From Bacteroidales bacterium (GTDB lineage Bacteria; Bacteroidota; Bacteroidia; Bacteroidales; P3): 32,975 nucleotides of DNA. The notes beneath the pieces were generated by a model. The model had not been told where the DNA came from, made no database searches, and worked only from the letters and a program-made list of their open reading frames with translations. The position numbers and the translations under genes are program-made. The stretch is from the NCBI GenBank assembly GCA_024400505.1, contig JAKSMP010000024.1, forward strand, positions 1-32,975. The letters are read 5' to 3'. This document shows, one piece after another, positions 32,468-32,975 of the stretch (position 1 is its first letter; the number at the start of each line of letters is the position of its first letter).

Positions 32468-32975
32468 AATATGGTTTATTTATTTCATCAACTGTATTTA
32501 TTGGAACGAAATCTTCCAAAGCTGTCAAAAGTCGCTCGAACTCAGATGCATCCCAGTCTGACCCAAAAAGAATCAACACACGGTCGTGAAGATTATAGAA
32601 GCTGAGCGTGTCGGAATTTCTGCCTTTTTCAAACAGATGGCACAGCATCCAACCGAAGCTGAGTGAACCCATGGCGCTTATCTTATAATCGTAATGGAAG
32701 AGGAACCTGTCGAATGGTATGGACTCAGAAAAAGTGCGACGGCGTGTGTGGCAGGCAAAGCGTACCTGACGGCTGTCGTAGTCCAGCTTGATGCTATCGA
32801 TATAGACCCAACCGCTTCTGATCCACCGCACAAAGAGAATGAATGCCAAGGTGAGGAGGATGCCGCCAAGAAGCAGCGCTAAAGAATGTACCTCAACAGA
32901 AAAGATGCATGCGAGAGGGATGACGACCAGGGCAAAGAAAATGATGCACTCCAACCACCCGCTTTCGCTACAAGA
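32442..32975 (-). CDS. Membrane protein of unknown function, 5' end outside the window
   Basis: The frame runs open to the window edge (seven codons before the TTG at 32954), so the gene is partial at its 5' end and no start can be assigned. The visible part has two hydrophobic helices (CIIFFALVVIPLACIF and LALLLGGILLTLAFILFV) followed by a basic loop and a soluble domain of about 125 residues (GWVYIDSIKLDYDSRQVRF, IPFDRFLFHYDYK, RVLILFGSDWDASEFERLL). The layout suggests an inner-membrane protein with a cytoplasmic, PH-like beta-rich tail (inference). Its end overlaps the Smr-protein start by 26 bp in another frame, so the two are probably translated together. Confidence 0.75.
   Translation of the reverse strand, partial: SCSESGWLECIIFFALVVIPLACIFSVEVHSLALLLGGILLTLAFILFVRWIRSGWVYIDSIKLDYDSRQVRFACHTRRRTFSESIPFDRFLFHYDYKISAMGSLSFGWMLCHLFEKGRNSDTLSFYNLHDRVLILFGSDWDASEFERLLTALEDFVPINTVDEINKPYYDKVSNRR

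Overview
The window looks like a chromosomal segment from an uncultured, probably gut- or rumen-associated member of the Bacteroidales (Bacteroidota). Evidence seen directly: several secreted proteins end in type IX secretion (T9SS) C-terminal sorting domains; five likely promoters carry the Bacteroidota -7 element TAnnTTTG; start codons have A/T-rich leaders without clear Shine-Dalgarno sequences; and the gene families (C10/streptopain peptidase, fimbrillin/GLUG lipoprotein, BspA-type leucine-rich repeats, GEVED and InlB-like modules, group B-like [FeFe] hydrogenase, DUF2027/Smr protein) are typical of this phylum. No rRNA, tRNA, CRISPR array, integrase or intact transposase was seen.

Left part (1-12.0 kb): a giant modular T9SS surface protein (155-5899) ends at a strong intrinsic terminator. 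A compact rightward cluster follows: a secreted C10 cysteine peptidase (6063-8402), a 68-residue peptide gene (8434-8640), a fimbrillin/GLUG lipoprotein (8645-10522) and an alanine/glycine:cation symporter (10529-11998). The last three gaps are only 31, 4 and 6 bp, so this is probably one operon. It could couple extracellular proteolysis or surface display to amino-acid uptake (inference).

Middle (12.0-21.1 kb): a small lipoprotein, a DUF1703-type AAA/PD-(D/E)XK protein, a leftward small exported protein, a beta-helix-like secreted protein, a His/Tyr-rich and Ser/Arg/Asn-rich secreted protein with 129-bp internal repeats, and a uridine phosphorylase-like enzyme followed by a small exported protein. 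Non-coding stretches here are unusually rich in structure: perfect palindromes, a 23-bp tandem repeat, an octamer repeat, a REP-like array of GCGTCTTCCAGACGC units, and a truncated signal-peptide copy of the beta-helix gene.

Right part (21.1-33.0 kb): a leftward 1208-aa T9SS protein with BspA-like leucine-rich repeats; a 0.9-kb gap holding a 192-bp element with 18-bp terminal inverted repeats; then typA followed by a monomeric [FeFe] hydrogenase (rightward). Facing these across a bidirectional terminator is a leftward cluster of membrane protein (cut by the window edge), DUF2027/Smr protein, ispG (short form) and a divergent phosphoglycerate kinase. The right part is largely housekeeping metabolism, the left and middle parts accessory cell-surface functions.
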